A stretch of DNA of 64,000 nt, taken from contig NZ_CP049902.1 in the NCBI RefSeq assembly GCF_018448495.1, positions 2,170,001 to 2,234,000 of the forward strand, in the 5' to 3' direction. The DNA is from Psychrobacter sp. WY6. Lineage in GTDB: Bacteria; Pseudomonadota; Gammaproteobacteria; Pseudomonadales; Moraxellaceae. Below are positions 1 to 10,762 of the stretch, piece after piece; the first letter of the stretch is position 1; each line of letters starts with the position of its first letter. The translations under genes were made by a program, and so were the position numbers. The notes beneath the pieces are model-generated. The model saw nothing but the letters and a program-made list of their open reading frames with translations, did no database searches and had not been told where the DNA came from.

Positions 1-83
1 CCGGTGCGCCATGTCCGTGACATCTCATCGACACTGCGCCTGAGCATATCCATTGTGCTGTGTATTTGATATAAAGTTGCCAT
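1..83 (-). CDS. tusB: TusB/DsrH-like sulfur relay subunit, 5' end only
   Basis: The gene runs off the left edge; only about 27 N-terminal residues are visible, beginning MATLYQIHSTMDML from an ATG at 83. The identification rests mainly on position: it follows tusD and tusC on the same strand, and TusB is the third member of the TusBCD heterohexamer that passes persulfide sulfur to TusE for 2-thiouridine formation at the tRNA wobble base. The sequence is too short to confirm the family. A 50-bp inverted-repeat element separates it from tusC. Confidence 0.45.
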   Translation of the reverse strand, partial: MATLYQIHSTMDMLRRSVDEMSRTWRT

Positions 84-115
84 AACAGTGTCCGATTCGT
101 TGCTAGATTTAGGAT

Positions 116-165
116 AAGGCGTGTCCTCATTTTCATCTCTATTTTTAAAATGAGGACACGCCCTA
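116..165. mobile_element. 50-bp deletion derivative of the GGCGTGTCCTCA inverted-repeat element (copy A)
   Basis: Two perfect 16-base arms, GGCGTGTCCTCATTTT at 118-133 and its complement at 147-162, flank a 13-base loop. Right-hand flank is CCTAG as in copies B-D. The loop and right arm match the right end of the full copies, so this looks like a full element that lost about 120 internal bases through the CTCATTTT motif present both at the left end and subterminally. It sits between tusC and tusB and would form a strong RNA hairpin. Confidence 0.75.
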
Positions 166-195
166 GTATTTAAAGTATTAAATAAAATTGCGAGG

Positions 196-519
196 CTAAA
201 AGCGTAGTATTTGCTCAAAGTCTGAAGCGTTCACCACTTCAGGTATCAATGTCAATTGTGAAGCCAAATCAATAGGCAGCATACCTGTGACCCACCCGCT
301 AAAGACATCGTCAGGTAGCCAAGCGGCTGGCATGTCATATAGCTCAAGCGACTGAATCATGCCATGCAAACGCGACGCAGGCTGCATCAACAAGCCAAAA
401 ACAGGCGCATCCAAATACAGCTGTACTTCATGACCAAAGGTCGCTAGCGTTAATGCAAGCGCACAGCCTTCATAACTCGCCATTTCAGTCGGCGTGAGCA
501 GCTGAATTAATAATTTCAT
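196..519 (-). CDS. tusC: Sulfurtransferase complex subunit TusC (DsrF-like)
   Basis: 107 residues, close to the roughly 119 of E. coli TusC, and ending in the same ILRF tetrapeptide. It lacks a catalytic cysteine, as expected for the TusC subunit, which is structural in the TusBCD complex of the tRNA 2-thiouridine relay. The ATG at 519 has AGGA seven bases upstream. It lies 69 bases downstream of tusD on the same strand and before the presumed tusB, giving the usual D-C-B order, so these are probably one transcription unit in the cytoplasmic sulfur-transfer pathway. Confidence 0.8.
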   Translation of the reverse strand: MKLLIQLLTPTEMASYEGCALALTLATFGHEVQLYLDAPVFGLLMQPASRLHGMIQSLELYDMPAAWLPDDVFSGWVTGMLPIDLASQLTLIPEVVNASDFEQILRF

Positions 520-588
520 GGTTAATTCCTAATCTAATTGGTCGCTGACAATTTATCATAAGATGTAATCTGTCTGCACGGCAAGTCA

Positions 589-1020
589 TCAAAACTGCAT
601 CAAACGACAGTCGCCTTGCATCATCATCGCAAGCTCACTCAGTCCGACCAGTGAAAAGCCGGTGGCAAGGTTGTCACCATTAAGTTGATGGCGTTTGCTG
701 TTATCCGTGTCGCTAATGCCGCGACTGAGTGCAGTACTGACACAGACAGGCAGCGCTAACTGGAACTGCTCAGCGAGCGTTTGCCACTCTTTGGTCAAAT
801 TAATTTGATCCGCCGACTGCCAGCGTAAACCATTGGCCGTATGCGCCGCATCGCCATAAAAAAACACGTTTAAGGTGATATTATCTAAGGTGACATTGTC
901 ATTGGTATCTTTATTATTGGCAGTATTTGTCAGATAAGCGCGTGCATAGCGTAGCGCTAAATGGGCAAGTGGGTGGCTAGGATCAGCAGTAATCAGAAGC
1001 AATGGGGTCATGGTTGTCAT
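589..1020 (-). CDS. tusD: Sulfurtransferase TusD (DsrE family)
   Basis: DsrE-fold protein with the active-site cysteine in the motif LPVCVSTALSRGI, matching the TusD context in which Cys accepts persulfide sulfur from TusA and hands it to TusE. About 143 residues if started at the ATG at 1020 (MTTMTP...); an in-frame TTG at 1035 is less likely because an AGAG-type ribosome site sits between them. A low-complexity insertion rich in Asn, Thr and Asp (around residues 30-45) lengthens it relative to the 128-residue E. coli protein. First gene of tusDCB, divergent from glnE. Confidence 0.85.
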   Translation of the reverse strand: MTTMTPLLLITADPSHPLAHLALRYARAYLTNTANNKDTNDNVTLDNITLNVFFYGDAAHTANGLRWQSADQINLTKEWQTLAEQFQLALPVCVSTALSRGISDTDNSKRHQLNGDNLATGFSLVGLSELAMMMQGDCRLMQF

Positions 1021-1236
1021 AAGAGCTCTTTTCAATCATCTGCGCTAAAGTTGTTTATGCTACCATAAAGCGCTCAAAAGCAAATAGGGTCACTGTCATT
1101 AAACGTAGTTTTATATTAAATACTGACATATTGCGTATCGTTAGTTGATGCTGTGACTGCTTCGTAAGAAAAAACGATAAACTTATGCGCTAAGTTCACG
1201 TAGTCTTATCACTCTATGCAAGGAGTTATGTTCCCT

Positions 1237-4113
1237 ATGTCACCCGCTATGCCTTCACGTGCGACCCATGGTACAGATTGTCAGTATACAACCGAACAGC
1301 TGCAAATATTGCAGACGGCAAGCGAGTTCGCTTATCAGATTTGGGAGAGTCGAACGGTTTCATGCCAAACGTTTTTACGCAGCTACCCGTTAGATCGAAC
1401 CTTAACTCGGCAGCAAATCGATGATTTGATTCAAGATTATACGTTAGATGATAATTACCAACTTGCTGATGAAGTGAAGGTGATGAGTGGCCTGCGTCAT
1501 CTACGTACACTGCTGATGATGCGCTGGATTTGGCAAGATGCCTTACAACTGATAGCACTTGAGCAATTGACCGACGAGCTGTCTGAGTTTGCAGACGGCT
1601 GTATCTCATTTGCCAAAGATTACACCTACCAGCATTTGATTAAACAGTACGGCGAACCGACTTTTATCAATGCTAAAGGTAACGTGCAAATTGATGATAT
1701 GGCGATTATGGCGATGGGCAAGCTTGGCGCTCATGAACTGAACCTATCGAGTGATATAGACCTTATCTTTGTCCATCAGGCTCGCGGTGTAACCAACGGT
1801 GATAAATCAAAAGGCACGCGCAGCATAGATAATAAGCGGTTTATGACAAGGCTCGGTCAAGGTATTATTAAATTACTGGATCAAAAGACGGCTGATGGCT
1901 TTGTCTTTCGGGTCGATATGCGTCTGCGACCGTGGGGTGATGGTAGTGATTTGGCCATTCATCTGTCCGCATTACAGAAGTACTTCTCTCAACATGGACG
2001 TGCATGGGAGCGTTTTGCATGGCTGAAAGCACGAGTAGTCGGGCAGATAGAACAGCCGTTTTATGATGAGATACAAGCGCTCATCAAACCCTTTGTTTTC
2101 CGTTATTACGTGGATTATAGTGCTTTTTCAGCGCTCAGGGAGATGAAATCCCTTATTCAAAACCAAGTCGCTCAGCGGGAGGATTTGGATAACATCAAGC
2201 TGGGTGCTGGTGGTATCCGAGACATTGAGTTTATTGTGCAGGCCTTTCAGTTGATTTATGGTGGCAGGCATCCTCAATTACAGGTGAAATCTTGTTTACA
2301 AGCAATGCAGGTATTACATAAGCTTGAGTATCTAGAGAGGACTACTTATCAAGAGCTCCAAGCCGCGTATCGTTTTTTACGTCGGCTTGAACACGCCATT
2401 CAAGCGATTAATGATCAACAGACTCAGCGTTTGCCACATGATCCGCAGTGGCAGTATAACTTGGCGGTTACCCTTGGGTTTGACGATTGGAATGCGCTGT
2501 TAGATACCCTTAATCACCACCGAGACAATGTCAATGTTCCCTTTGAGCGTATGGTGACCGAACGTCAGGTACCGGATCATGAAGACACAGATCTTGAGCC
2601 CGAACATCTTGATGAACAGATTGCACGATTGAATGATGTGCTCACGGCAGAAAATCGAGTGTTATTACAAGATTTTTGGCAGTCAAAGATGGTCGCTAAC
2701 TTAAGCGATGAGGCTCGCGAGCGGTTGGATGACGCTTATCCTGTGATTATCCATGCGTTACTCGCTCATCAAGAGCAGCAGCAATTGGCCAATACCGCTT
2801 TGCCGCGTCTCATTACATTGCTCGAAGCGATTTGTCGTCGTTCTATCTATTTGGTGATGATTGCAGAAAATCCCAATGCGACAATTGAGCTGATACCCAT
2901 GCTATCGGCCAGTCCTTGGATTGCCAAAGAGTTGGCACATTATCCTGTGCTTTTAGATACTTTTTTACAGCAGCGCTATCGCCACTTGCCGGACAAGCCA
3001 GAGTTGCGTGATATTTTGCGTCAACAGCTATTGCGCGTAGAGCCTAATGACGAAGAAGAGCTGCTCAGCGTATTAAGACTATTTAAGAAGAACCAAGTGT
3101 TGGCGGTCGCCGCCAGTGATGTATTGGCTGAGCGTCCGATTATGAAGGTGTCGGATTCTCTTACGTATATCGCAGCGGTGGTACTAGAAGCCGCATTAGA
3201 ACGGGCCTTTGCAGAAATTGTCAAACGCTACGGCTATCCTATTGGTCAAGATGGCGACCCAGTGACCGAGGCAGACTGCGGTTTTGCCATCATTGGTTAT
3301 GGCAAGCTTGGCGGGCTAGAGCTGTCGTATTCTTCAGATTTGGATTTGGTGTTTTTGCATAAGATAAAAGAGCAGGGTATGACTACGGGTGAAAAATCAG
3401 TCAGCGGTATGAAGTTTGCTGCCCGTTTGGTACAAAAGCTGATGAACTATCTCAATACCCAAACTCGAGATGGCCGCGCTTATGAGATTGATATGCGTCT
3501 GCGCCCCTCAGGTAATGCTGGCATGATGGTGGTGTCTTGTCATGCTTTTGAAACCTATCAGCTAGAAAAGGCATGGTCATGGGAGCATCAAGCCTTGGTA
3601 CGGGCACGAGCGATTTGCGGTGACAAACGAGTGACGGCACGCTTTTGTGATATTCGCCGAGACGTTATCATTACCACGCACGATAGAGCAGGTGCGTACA
3701 GAAGTCACCAGTATGCGTATTAAGATGCAAAAACATCTGGGCACCAGTCAATGGCAACAACAAGCAGGTAAGTTTCATCTTAAACAAGATGCAGGCGGGA
3801 TCATCGACATTGAGTTCTTAGCACAATTTGCAGTATTGGCTTATTCGCATGAGCATCCGAGCCTGACCAAATGGAGCGACAACGTTCGTATTTTTGAAGA
3901 AGTGGCATCACTGGGTATTTGGGAGGAGCAAGTCTGCCAAGATTTAACGGATGCTTACCTCAGAATTCGTGCTGTACTCATCAATTGGCACTATCAGAGC
4001 AATCGCTATTGGTGGATGAGTCACTGTGGAAAGAAACACGAGCATTAGTACAAGCGCAATGGCAACATTTGATGGGTGTTAATTTGTCCGATAGCGATTC
4101 GCCCAATTCTTAA
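1237..4113 (+). CDS. glnE: Bifunctional glutamine synthetase adenylyltransferase/deadenylylase (two frame breaks)
   Basis: GlnE controls glutamine synthetase by attaching or removing AMP. Two nucleotidyltransferase halves are visible: the N-terminal deadenylylase with MGKLGAHELNLSSDIDL near residues 160-180, and the C-terminal adenylyltransferase with GYGKLGGLELSYSSDLDL near 690. The reading frame breaks near 3672-3682 and again near 4000, where one missing base restores ...QSNR-LLVDESLW...; joined, the length is about 959 residues against 946 in E. coli. The start is set at the ATG at 1237 because AAGGAG at 1220-1225 lies inside the longer reading frame from 1216; this is a judgement. Frame breaks are probably sequence errors. 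Confidence 0.88.
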
Positions 4114-4396
4114 GAAGGTTTTTGCTTATAAATAATAGCCTGTGATACTCAAACTAAAAGATTTCATTTGCTAGCACCGCCAGTGATATAATCGGCGACA
4201 CATTACGATAAAGCTGTCAGTTGTTGGTTATTTCTGAGTAAGGATAACACTATATTTTAGCAATAAAATTTGACGCTGCGGTGTTATCATATGATGTTGA
4301 TAAATACGATTAAACAAAACCTATAGTCGAAGCATTTATACGTGCGTCGACTATACCTAAAAAAATAGCCGTTAGTGCTAACATAAGGATTATAAA

Positions 4397-5326
4397 ATGA
4401 ATATGGCAACACAAGATGGTAAGCTTTGGATGAATGGCACAATGATTGAGCAGCCAGATGCCAAAGTCCATGTGCTGACGCATAGCTTGCATTATGGCAT
4501 GGCTGTGTTTGAAGGTGTGCGCGCGTACCAAACTGCTGACAAGCGTACAGCAATCTTTCGTCTAAAAGAACATACTGAGCGCCTGTTAGGCTCTGCAAAA
4601 ATCTTTCAAATGAATGTACCGTTTGATGCAGCGACTCTGGAGCAGGCGCACAAAGATGTGGTCAAGCAAAACAACTTGGCAGAAGCCTATATTCGTCCGC
4701 TCATTTGGGTCGGTGCAGAAAAGCTTGGTTTATCGTCACGTGATAACAGTATCAATGCAATGGTTGCTGCTTGGCATTGGGGCGCTTATCTGGGTGAAGA
4801 GGGTATCAAAAATGGTATCCGTGTAAAAACCTCGTCATTTACTCATCATATGACCAATGTGACCATGTGTAAGGCAAAAGCCTCGAGCAACTATCCAGTT
4901 TCTATCATGGCAAACCAAGAAGTCACTCGTAATGGCTATGACGAAGCAATTTTGATGGATCCGCAAGGTTATGTCTGCCAAGGTGCTGGCGAGAACTTGT
5001 TCTTAGTAAAGGATGGTGTATTGCATACGCCAGATTTAGCGGGCGGTGCACTTGACGGCATCACGCGTCGTACTATCATTCAATTTGCCGATGATCTAGG
5101 AATCAAGGTCGTTGAGCGCCGTATCACCCGTGATGAGTTCTACTTGGCGGATGAGATATTCATGACGGGTACGGCGGCTGAAGTCACACCTATCCGTGAA
5201 TATGATGATCGTAATATCGGAAATGGTGGCCGAGGACCTTTGACTGAGCAGCTACAGACCTTGTACTTTGATGTGGTTCATGGTCGCAATGAGCAGTATA
5301 TGGATTGGTTAAGCTTTATTGATTAA
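4397..5326 (+). CDS. ilvE: Branched-chain-amino-acid aminotransferase
   Basis: Intact 309-residue fold-type IV PLP enzyme catalysing the last step of leucine, isoleucine and valine synthesis with glutamate as amino donor. Family marks are SLHYGMAVFEGVRAY near the N-terminus, AKASSNYPVSIMANQEV before the PLP-site region, and GAGENLF followed by TGTAAEVTPIREYD. The ATG at 4397 follows AAGGA at 4385-4389. It lies downstream of glnE and is followed by a strong terminator; in Acinetobacter ilvE borders the LOS outer-core locus, and the same arrangement holds here. Confidence 0.95.
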   Translation: MNMATQDGKLWMNGTMIEQPDAKVHVLTHSLHYGMAVFEGVRAYQTADKRTAIFRLKEHTERLLGSAKIFQMNVPFDAATLEQAHKDVVKQNNLAEAYIRPLIWVGAEKLGLSSRDNSINAMVAAWHWGAYLGEEGIKNGIRVKTSSFTHHMTNVTMCKAKASSNYPVSIMANQEVTRNGYDEAILMDPQGYVCQGAGENLFLVKDGVLHTPDLAGGALDGITRRTIIQFADDLGIKVVERRITRDEFYLADEIFMTGTAAEVTPIREYDDRNIGNGGRGPLTEQLQTLYFDVVHGRNEQYMDWLSFID

Positions 5327-5353
5327 AACAGCTGTATGATTGTGAATTAACGA

Positions 5354-5390
5354 TTAAAAAGCTAAGACCATGTGGGCTTAGCTTTTTTAT
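5354..5390 (+). terminator. Rho-independent terminator after ilvE
   Basis: GCTAAG and CTTAGC arms around a ten-base loop, preceded by AAAAA and followed by TTTTTT. It separates ilvE from the surface-sugar locus, so the sugar genes probably have their own promoter in the 40 bases before rmlB. Confidence 0.8.
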
Positions 5391-5429
5391 ACTTATGCGA
5401 TTTTATTCAAATATCATAAAAAGGTTGAT

Positions 5430-6479
5430 ATGAAAATAGTAGTTACTGGCGGTGCCGGATTCATTGGTTCGGCTGTTATTCGTCATATTATCCACAATAC
5501 GGATGACGAAGTATTAAATATTGATAAATTAACCTATGCGGGTAATTTAGAATCACTCAAAGACATTGATCAAAGTCCACGATATGAGTTTCAACAGATA
5601 GATATCTGTGACAAAGAAGCGTTAGAGCAAGTATTTGACAGTTTTCAGCCCAATCTTGTCATGCATTTAGCAGCCGAGTCACATGTAGATCGTTCTATTG
5701 ATGGGCCTGCTGAATTTATTAATACTAATATTGTAGGCACTTATCATTTATTAGAAGTCGCACGTCAATACTGGCAAAAGCTTGATGGCATAGGTAAACA
5801 GCAGTTTAGGTTTCATCATATCTCTACCGATGAGGTTTATGGCGATCTGGAAGGGACGACTGGTTTATTTACCGAAACCACTCCTTATGCGCCAAGTTCA
5901 CCTTATTCTGCATCTAAAGCAAGTTCTGATCATTTGGTTCGTGCATGGCATCGTACTTACGATTTCCCTATCTTAGTTACTAACTGCTCTAATAATTATG
6001 GCCCCTATCATTTTCCTGAAAAACTTATTCCGTTGGTTATCTTAAATGCTCTAGATGGCAAAGCTTTGCCTATCTACGGTAAAGGCAACCAAATACGAGA
6101 TTGGTTATTCGTAGAAGATCATGCGCGTGCACTATATAAAGTGGTCACTGAAGGGAAAGTGGGTGAGACTTATAATATCGGCGGACATAACGAAAAACAA
6201 AATATTGAAGTAGTCAAAACGATCTGCCAAATTTTGGATGAATTGCAACCTCGCGCTGATGGGATTCAATACGAGTCATTGATTACATTTGTAAAAGATC
6301 GTCCAGGACATGACCTACGCTATGCAATCGATGCGAGTAAAATTGCTAATGAGTTAAATTGGACACCAAAAGAGACCTTCGATAGCGGTATCAGAAAAAC
6401 AGTTGAATGGTATTTAAGTAATACGGAATGGTGTAGTCGTGTCCAAAATGGCAGTTATCAACGTCAAAAATTGGAATAA
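5430..6479 (+). CDS. rmlB: dTDP-glucose 4,6-dehydratase
   Basis: Intact 349-residue extended SDR. The NAD-binding [14 protein letters not shown] is at the N-terminus, the active-site motif STDEVYGDL near residue 135 and the catalytic YSASK near 165. It converts dTDP-glucose to dTDP-4-keto-6-deoxyglucose, the branch point for dTDP-deoxyhexoses. Genes for rmlA, fdtA, fdtC and fdtB follow closely, so the keto sugar is expected to go to a 3-amino-3,6-dideoxyhexose rather than rhamnose; rmlC and rmlD are not present. Confidence 0.95.
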   Translation: MKIVVTGGAGFIGSAVIRHIIHNTDDEVLNIDKLTYAGNLESLKDIDQSPRYEFQQIDICDKEALEQVFDSFQPNLVMHLAAESHVDRSIDGPAEFINTNIVGTYHLLEVARQYWQKLDGIGKQQFRFHHISTDEVYGDLEGTTGLFTETTPYAPSSPYSASKASSDHLVRAWHRTYDFPILVTNCSNNYGPYHFPEKLIPLVILNALDGKALPIYGKGNQIRDWLFVEDHARALYKVVTEGKVGETYNIGGHNEKQNIEVVKTICQILDELQPRADGIQYESLITFVKDRPGHDLRYAIDASKIANELNWTPKETFDSGIRKTVEWYLSNTEWCSRVQNGSYQRQKLE

Positions 6480-6501
6480 GCAGAATAGGAGCAGGTGAGT
6501 A

Positions 6502-7384
6502 ATGAATACGAAAGGTATTGTTTTAGCGGGTGGCTCAGGCACACGTCTTTATCCCATTACTAAAGGTATCTCTAAGCAGCCAGCTGCTACCTATCTATGA
6601 TAAACCGATGATTTATTATCCGTTATCCGTATTGATGCTTGCAGGTATCCGTGACGTGCTCATCATTAGTACGCCTGATGATATAGGGTGTTTTAAGCGT
6701 TTACTTAGCGATGGTAGCGAGCTAGGGATTAACATTAGCTATGCAGTACAGCCAAGTCCAGAGGGTTTGGCTCAAGCATTCATTATTGGTGAAGACTTCA
6801 TTGGTGATAGTAATGTTTGTCTAGTACTAGGTGACAATATCTTTTATGGTCAAGGGTTCACGCCATTATTACGTCAAGCCGTCAATCGTAAAAACGGTGC
6901 AACCGTCTTCGGCTATCAAGTGAAAGATCCAGAGCGTTTTGGCGTAGTGGCATTTGATGAAGATAAGCGCGCTATTTCGATAGAAGAAAAACCTACCAAG
7001 CCTAAATCCAATTATGCGGTGACGGGTTTATACTTTTATGATAATGATGTCATAGAGATTGCGAAAAATGTTAAGCCTTCCGATCGAGGCGAAGTTGAGA
7101 TTACCACCGTCAATCAGATGTATATGGAACGTGGTGATTTAAGCGTAGAGCTACTAGGTCGTGGGTTTGCGTGGCTTGATACAGGTACACATGAAAGCTT
7201 GCTAGAAGCAGCACAGTTTGTTGAGACTATTGAAAAGCGTCAAGGTTATAAAGTGGCATGCTTGGAAGAGATTGCCCTCAATAATGGCTGGTTGAGTAAG
7301 CAAAAAGTGTTAGAGATTGGTCGCAGTATGAACAAAAATGCTTATGGCCAGTATTTGATTTCTCTAGCGGATGAAGAGTCATGA
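6502..7384 (+). CDS. rmlA: Glucose-1-phosphate thymidylyltransferase (one 4-base frame break)
   Basis: Makes dTDP-glucose from glucose-1-phosphate and dTTP. The start [20 protein letters not shown] at 6502 carries the nucleotide-binding signature, but the frame is lost near 6577-6580, where four extra bases (CCAG, a partial repeat of the preceding CAGC) separate ISKQ from [15 protein letters not shown]. Removing them restores a normal protein of about 293 residues. GAGVEITT-type catalytic context is seen as [13 protein letters not shown]. Its stop overlaps the fdtA start (ATGA), implying translational coupling. Confidence 0.92.
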
Positions 7385-7771
7385 GCTTAATAAAATGGGT
7401 TGATTTTCCAGCATTGGGCGATGAACGTGGTTCACTAGTTGCTTTGGAAGCAGAAAAGACTGTGCCATTTAAAATAAAGCGTGTCTACTATATTTTGGTA
7501 CACAGATAGAGGCGTCACGCGGTTTTCATGCGCATCACAACCTCCAACAGGTTGCTATTTGTGTGACTGGTAAGTGCCGTATGGTTCTTGATGATGGTGC
7601 GCAGCGTCAAGAAGCTGGCTTGATTCTCCTACGAAAGGCTTAATCGTTGGTGATTTGTATGGCGTGAGATGCATAACTTTAGTCACGAGTGTGCTTTTGG
7701 TACTGGCAAGCGAGCATTACGACGAAAATGATTATATTCGCGATTATGATGAATTTTTGAGGTGTCTATGA
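7381..7771 (+). CDS. fdtA: dTDP-4-oxo-6-deoxyhexose 3,4-ketoisomerase FdtA/QdtA (frame breaks)
   Basis: Single-domain cupin of about 130 residues. The start [20 protein letters not shown] and the core [18 protein letters not shown], with the paired histidines of the active site, are typical of FdtA/QdtA; the C-terminus [20 protein letters not shown] is also characteristic. These enzymes move the keto group from C4 to C3 of dTDP-4-keto-6-deoxyglucose; which C4 epimer results (Fuc or Qui series) cannot be decided by eye. The frame breaks near 7500 and two or three more times around 7620-7690. The stop overlaps the next ATG. Confidence 0.82.
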
Positions 7772-8500
7772 GTATCCATCCTACGGCAATAGTTTCGGAC
7801 AAAGCTATTATAGGCTCTAATGTAAAGATTGGTGCTTACACCATTGTTTATGACAATGTAGAGATCTGTGAATACAGTGATTGAAGCGTTCTGCGAGATA
7901 GGCGTTTCAAATCATTTGTCAAATGGAGAGAAGCTATATATAGGGGTTAATTCCCATATTCGATCACATAGTATTTTCTATGAAGGCTCACATTTTTTAG
8001 AAGCATTAGTGACAGGTCATCGAGTCACGGTAAGAGAGAAAGTAAACGCTGGAAAAAACTTACAAATAGGCACTTTGTCTGATTTACAAGGTCATTGTGA
8101 CATAGGCGATTTTGTACGTTTTCACAGTAATGTCCATATTGGGCAAAAAAGTAAAATCGGCAACTATGTTTGGATTTTTCCATATGTGGTCTTAACCAAT
8201 GATCCGCATCCGCCTAGCGACACCTTGCTTGGTGTCACTGTTGAAGATTATGCTGTCATTGCCACCATGAGTGTTGTTTTGCCAGGTGCTAAAATAAGTC
8301 ATGGCTGCCTAATTGCTGCGCATTCATCGATTAAAGGTATCACAGAAGCCGATATGATTTATGCCGGCTCTCCTGCTAAGAAAATATGCCCCACTACTAA
8401 AGTCAAATTGCATGATGGAACGGGTGATGCTTATCCGTGGCGTAAACACTTCCATCGTGGTTATCCAGAAGAATTGGTAACATCGTGGATGAGTGAGTAA
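7768..8500 (+). CDS. fdtC: dTDP-3-amino-3,6-dideoxyhexose N-acetyltransferase, FdtC/QdtC-like (one frame break)
   Basis: Left-handed beta-helix acyltransferase with hexapeptide repeats such as IGSNVKIGAYTIV near the N-terminus and IGDFVRFHSNVHIGQKSKIG in the middle. The first segment starts at ATG 7768 ([16 protein letters not shown]) and the frame changes near 7866-7885; joined length is about 244 residues. Context between fdtA and fdtB supports acetylation of the 3-amino group of a dTDP-3-amino sugar, the last step to dTDP-Fuc3NAc or Qui3NAc. Probable sequence error at the break. Confidence 0.75.
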
Positions 8501-8606
8501 AAAAGATAAAAAGGTATGAAAGCCCTTGTAGCCTAGAGTCAATCACCAAACACAATAATACTCAATTTAACTATTTGCTTAAATATTTACCTCATAGGGT
8601 TACCAC

Positions 8607-9717
8607 ATGATTCCTTTTCTTGATTTAAAAGCAATTAATGCTCAATATCGTGATGAGCTTGTAGACGCTTGTGCTCGTGTTATTGATTCAGGCTGGTATA
8701 TCGGCGGCAGTGAGCTCGAACAATTTGAGCAGCAGTTTGCTGATTATTGTGAGACGAAATTTGCCATAGGTGTTGCTAATGGTTTGGACGCGCTTATTCT
8801 AACGCTGCGAGCATGGAAGGAGCTAGGTAAGCTAAAAGATGGTGACGAGGTCATTGTCCCATCAAATACGTATATGCGAGTATATTGGCAATTAGCGCTA
8901 ATAACTTAATGCCTATTTTAGTTGAACCATGTGTCGACAGCTTCAATATTGATCCCAAAAAAATTGAGATGGCTATTACTAGCAAAAAAAAGCGATACTT
9001 CCTGTGCATTTATATGGGCAACTAGCAGATATGCCAGCGATTATGGATATTGCTAAATGTCATGAGTTGTTGGTATTAGAAGACTCTGCGCAAGCACATG
9101 GTGCTTCTCTTGAAGGTAAGAGAGCAGGGAGTTGGGGTGATGCATCAGGTTTTAGTTTCTATCCTGGTAAAAATCTTGGCGCCTTAGGTGATGCGGGTGC
9201 AATTACTACGAGTGACGAAGCGCTGGCTCACACATTGCGCGCGTTACGTAATTATGGCTCACATGAAAAATATAAAAACCTATATCAAGGGATCAATAGT
9301 CGTTTGGATGAAATCCAGGCCGCTATGTTGAGTGTTAAATTAAAGTATCTTGATAAAGAAATTGCGCATCGCCGACAAGTCGCGAACGCTTATCTTGAAG
9401 GCATTAAAAATAAAGCAATCATCTTACCTACTCAGGAAAATGATAGCGCCCACGTTTGGCATGTTTTTGTGATTCGCTGTAAACATAGAGATGCGCTACA
9501 AACATACTTAGCTGAAAATGGGATTCAGGCACTGATACATTATCCTATTCCGCCACATCAGCAACCTGCTTATAAAGAGTGGAATAAGCTTAGCTATCTC
9601 ATTTCTGAAAAAATGCATGATGAAGTGTTAAGTTTACCAATAGGGCCTACCATGACTATGGAAGACGTCACTACAATTATTCAGAGATGTAATGATTTTT
9701 GGATGTATTCTGAATAA
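8607..9717 (+). CDS. fdtB: dTDP-3-keto-6-deoxyhexose aminotransferase, FdtB/QdtB-like (two frame breaks)
   Basis: DegT/DnrJ/EryC1/StrS-family PLP enzyme. The N-terminal piece has [18 protein letters not shown] and [18 protein letters not shown]; the second has EDSAQAHGA and the PLP-binding lysine in [15 protein letters not shown]. The frame breaks near 8875 and again in an eight-A run near 8985; reading through gives [19 protein letters not shown] and then [14 protein letters not shown]. Joined length is about 370 residues, normal for the family. It places the 3-amino group on the keto sugar made by FdtA. Confidence 0.88.
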
Positions 9718-9818
9718 TTTGATTACGACAACGGGAGTTAAACCAGTTATCTAATACGGCCGTCTTTTATGATGCAAATTGTTTTAATTTTATTATGGAT
9801 TAGCAATAAAGGAATTGA

Positions 9819-10762
9819 ATGAGTCTTATAAGTATAATTGTACCAATGCATAATGAGCAAGAAAATATAAAAAGCTGCATTGAAACTCTCAAGAATCAAA
9901 AAAATCAAAATTTTGATGTTGTTTTCGTTGATGATGGATCGACTGACCACACTTTAAGAGTCATTAAAGATCATTTGGCATTGGGGGTTAGCTTTAACTA
10001 TAAAGTTTTTGAGCAAGAAAATAAAGGTGCAGCCCAAGCCAGAAGATTAGGCATAGAAAATGCTTCTACTGAGTTTATACTGTTTCTAGATTGTGATGAT
10101 AGTCTCTCAGAAAATATGATAAGTGAAGTTTATAAAACATCATAGTAATCTAGATGTAGACATAGTATACCGGAGATGTTAATTGAAAAAAAATAATTTT
10201 GGAATAAGCTCTGTTTTTATACATTAGATAATGAGCTGGATCCTATGAATGTATAGTAAATTTTTAAATGGATGGCCAGTACATGGTTGCTTGCTATTAG
10301 AAGGAAGTTATTAAGAAAAGCTATAAAGATTACGAAAAGTATAATATTAATAACGATAATTACATAAATAATGATGAAGTAATAACAAGGTTAAATTTTT
10401 TCAACTCAAAAAAATAATAAGAATTTCATCAGTGTATTATTATCACTACAATTTTCTTTCTACTACTCAGAAAGTGAATGATAATCATTATTTGATGTTA
10501 AGAAATGCATTTATTTTAAATGATATTTTCTTAGACCAGCCGAAAATATATGCGAGTACTAAAGATAATATAGTATATGTCCTATGGAGTACTTATAGCT
10601 ATATGCGTAAAAAAGACAGAGCTTAGAAATAAGGCAGATTGGAAAAAAGCTATAATTGAAGGTATGAGTAAAATTAATTATTCTGGACTGTTCAGTACAA
10701 TAAAGTTCACGAGAAAAATAAGATTAATTTTTTTTAGAATAACAAATTTTTATGAGTCTTGA
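9819..10762 (+). pseudogene. GT2 family glycosyltransferase, heavily frame-broken
   Basis: The N-terminal 109 residues form a clear GT-A fold start (SLISIIVPMHNEQENIKSC, then VVFVDDGSTDHTL and LFLDCDDS with the metal-binding DxD-type motif). After 10145 the frame is lost at least four times, yet fragments in other frames (LNGWPVHGCLAIRR near 10260; YYHYNFLSTTQKVNDN near 10440; a C-terminal piece from about 10577) still read like one protein of about 310 residues. The region is very A+T-rich. Either a decayed gene or the worst patch of sequence error here; I cannot tell which. Acceptor and donor unknown. Confidence 0.7.

Noticed and set aside
9747..9950. 67-codon antisense frame over the start of the GT2 gene
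   Set aside because: It lies opposite a clear GT2 N-terminus and has no motif; a shadow frame.
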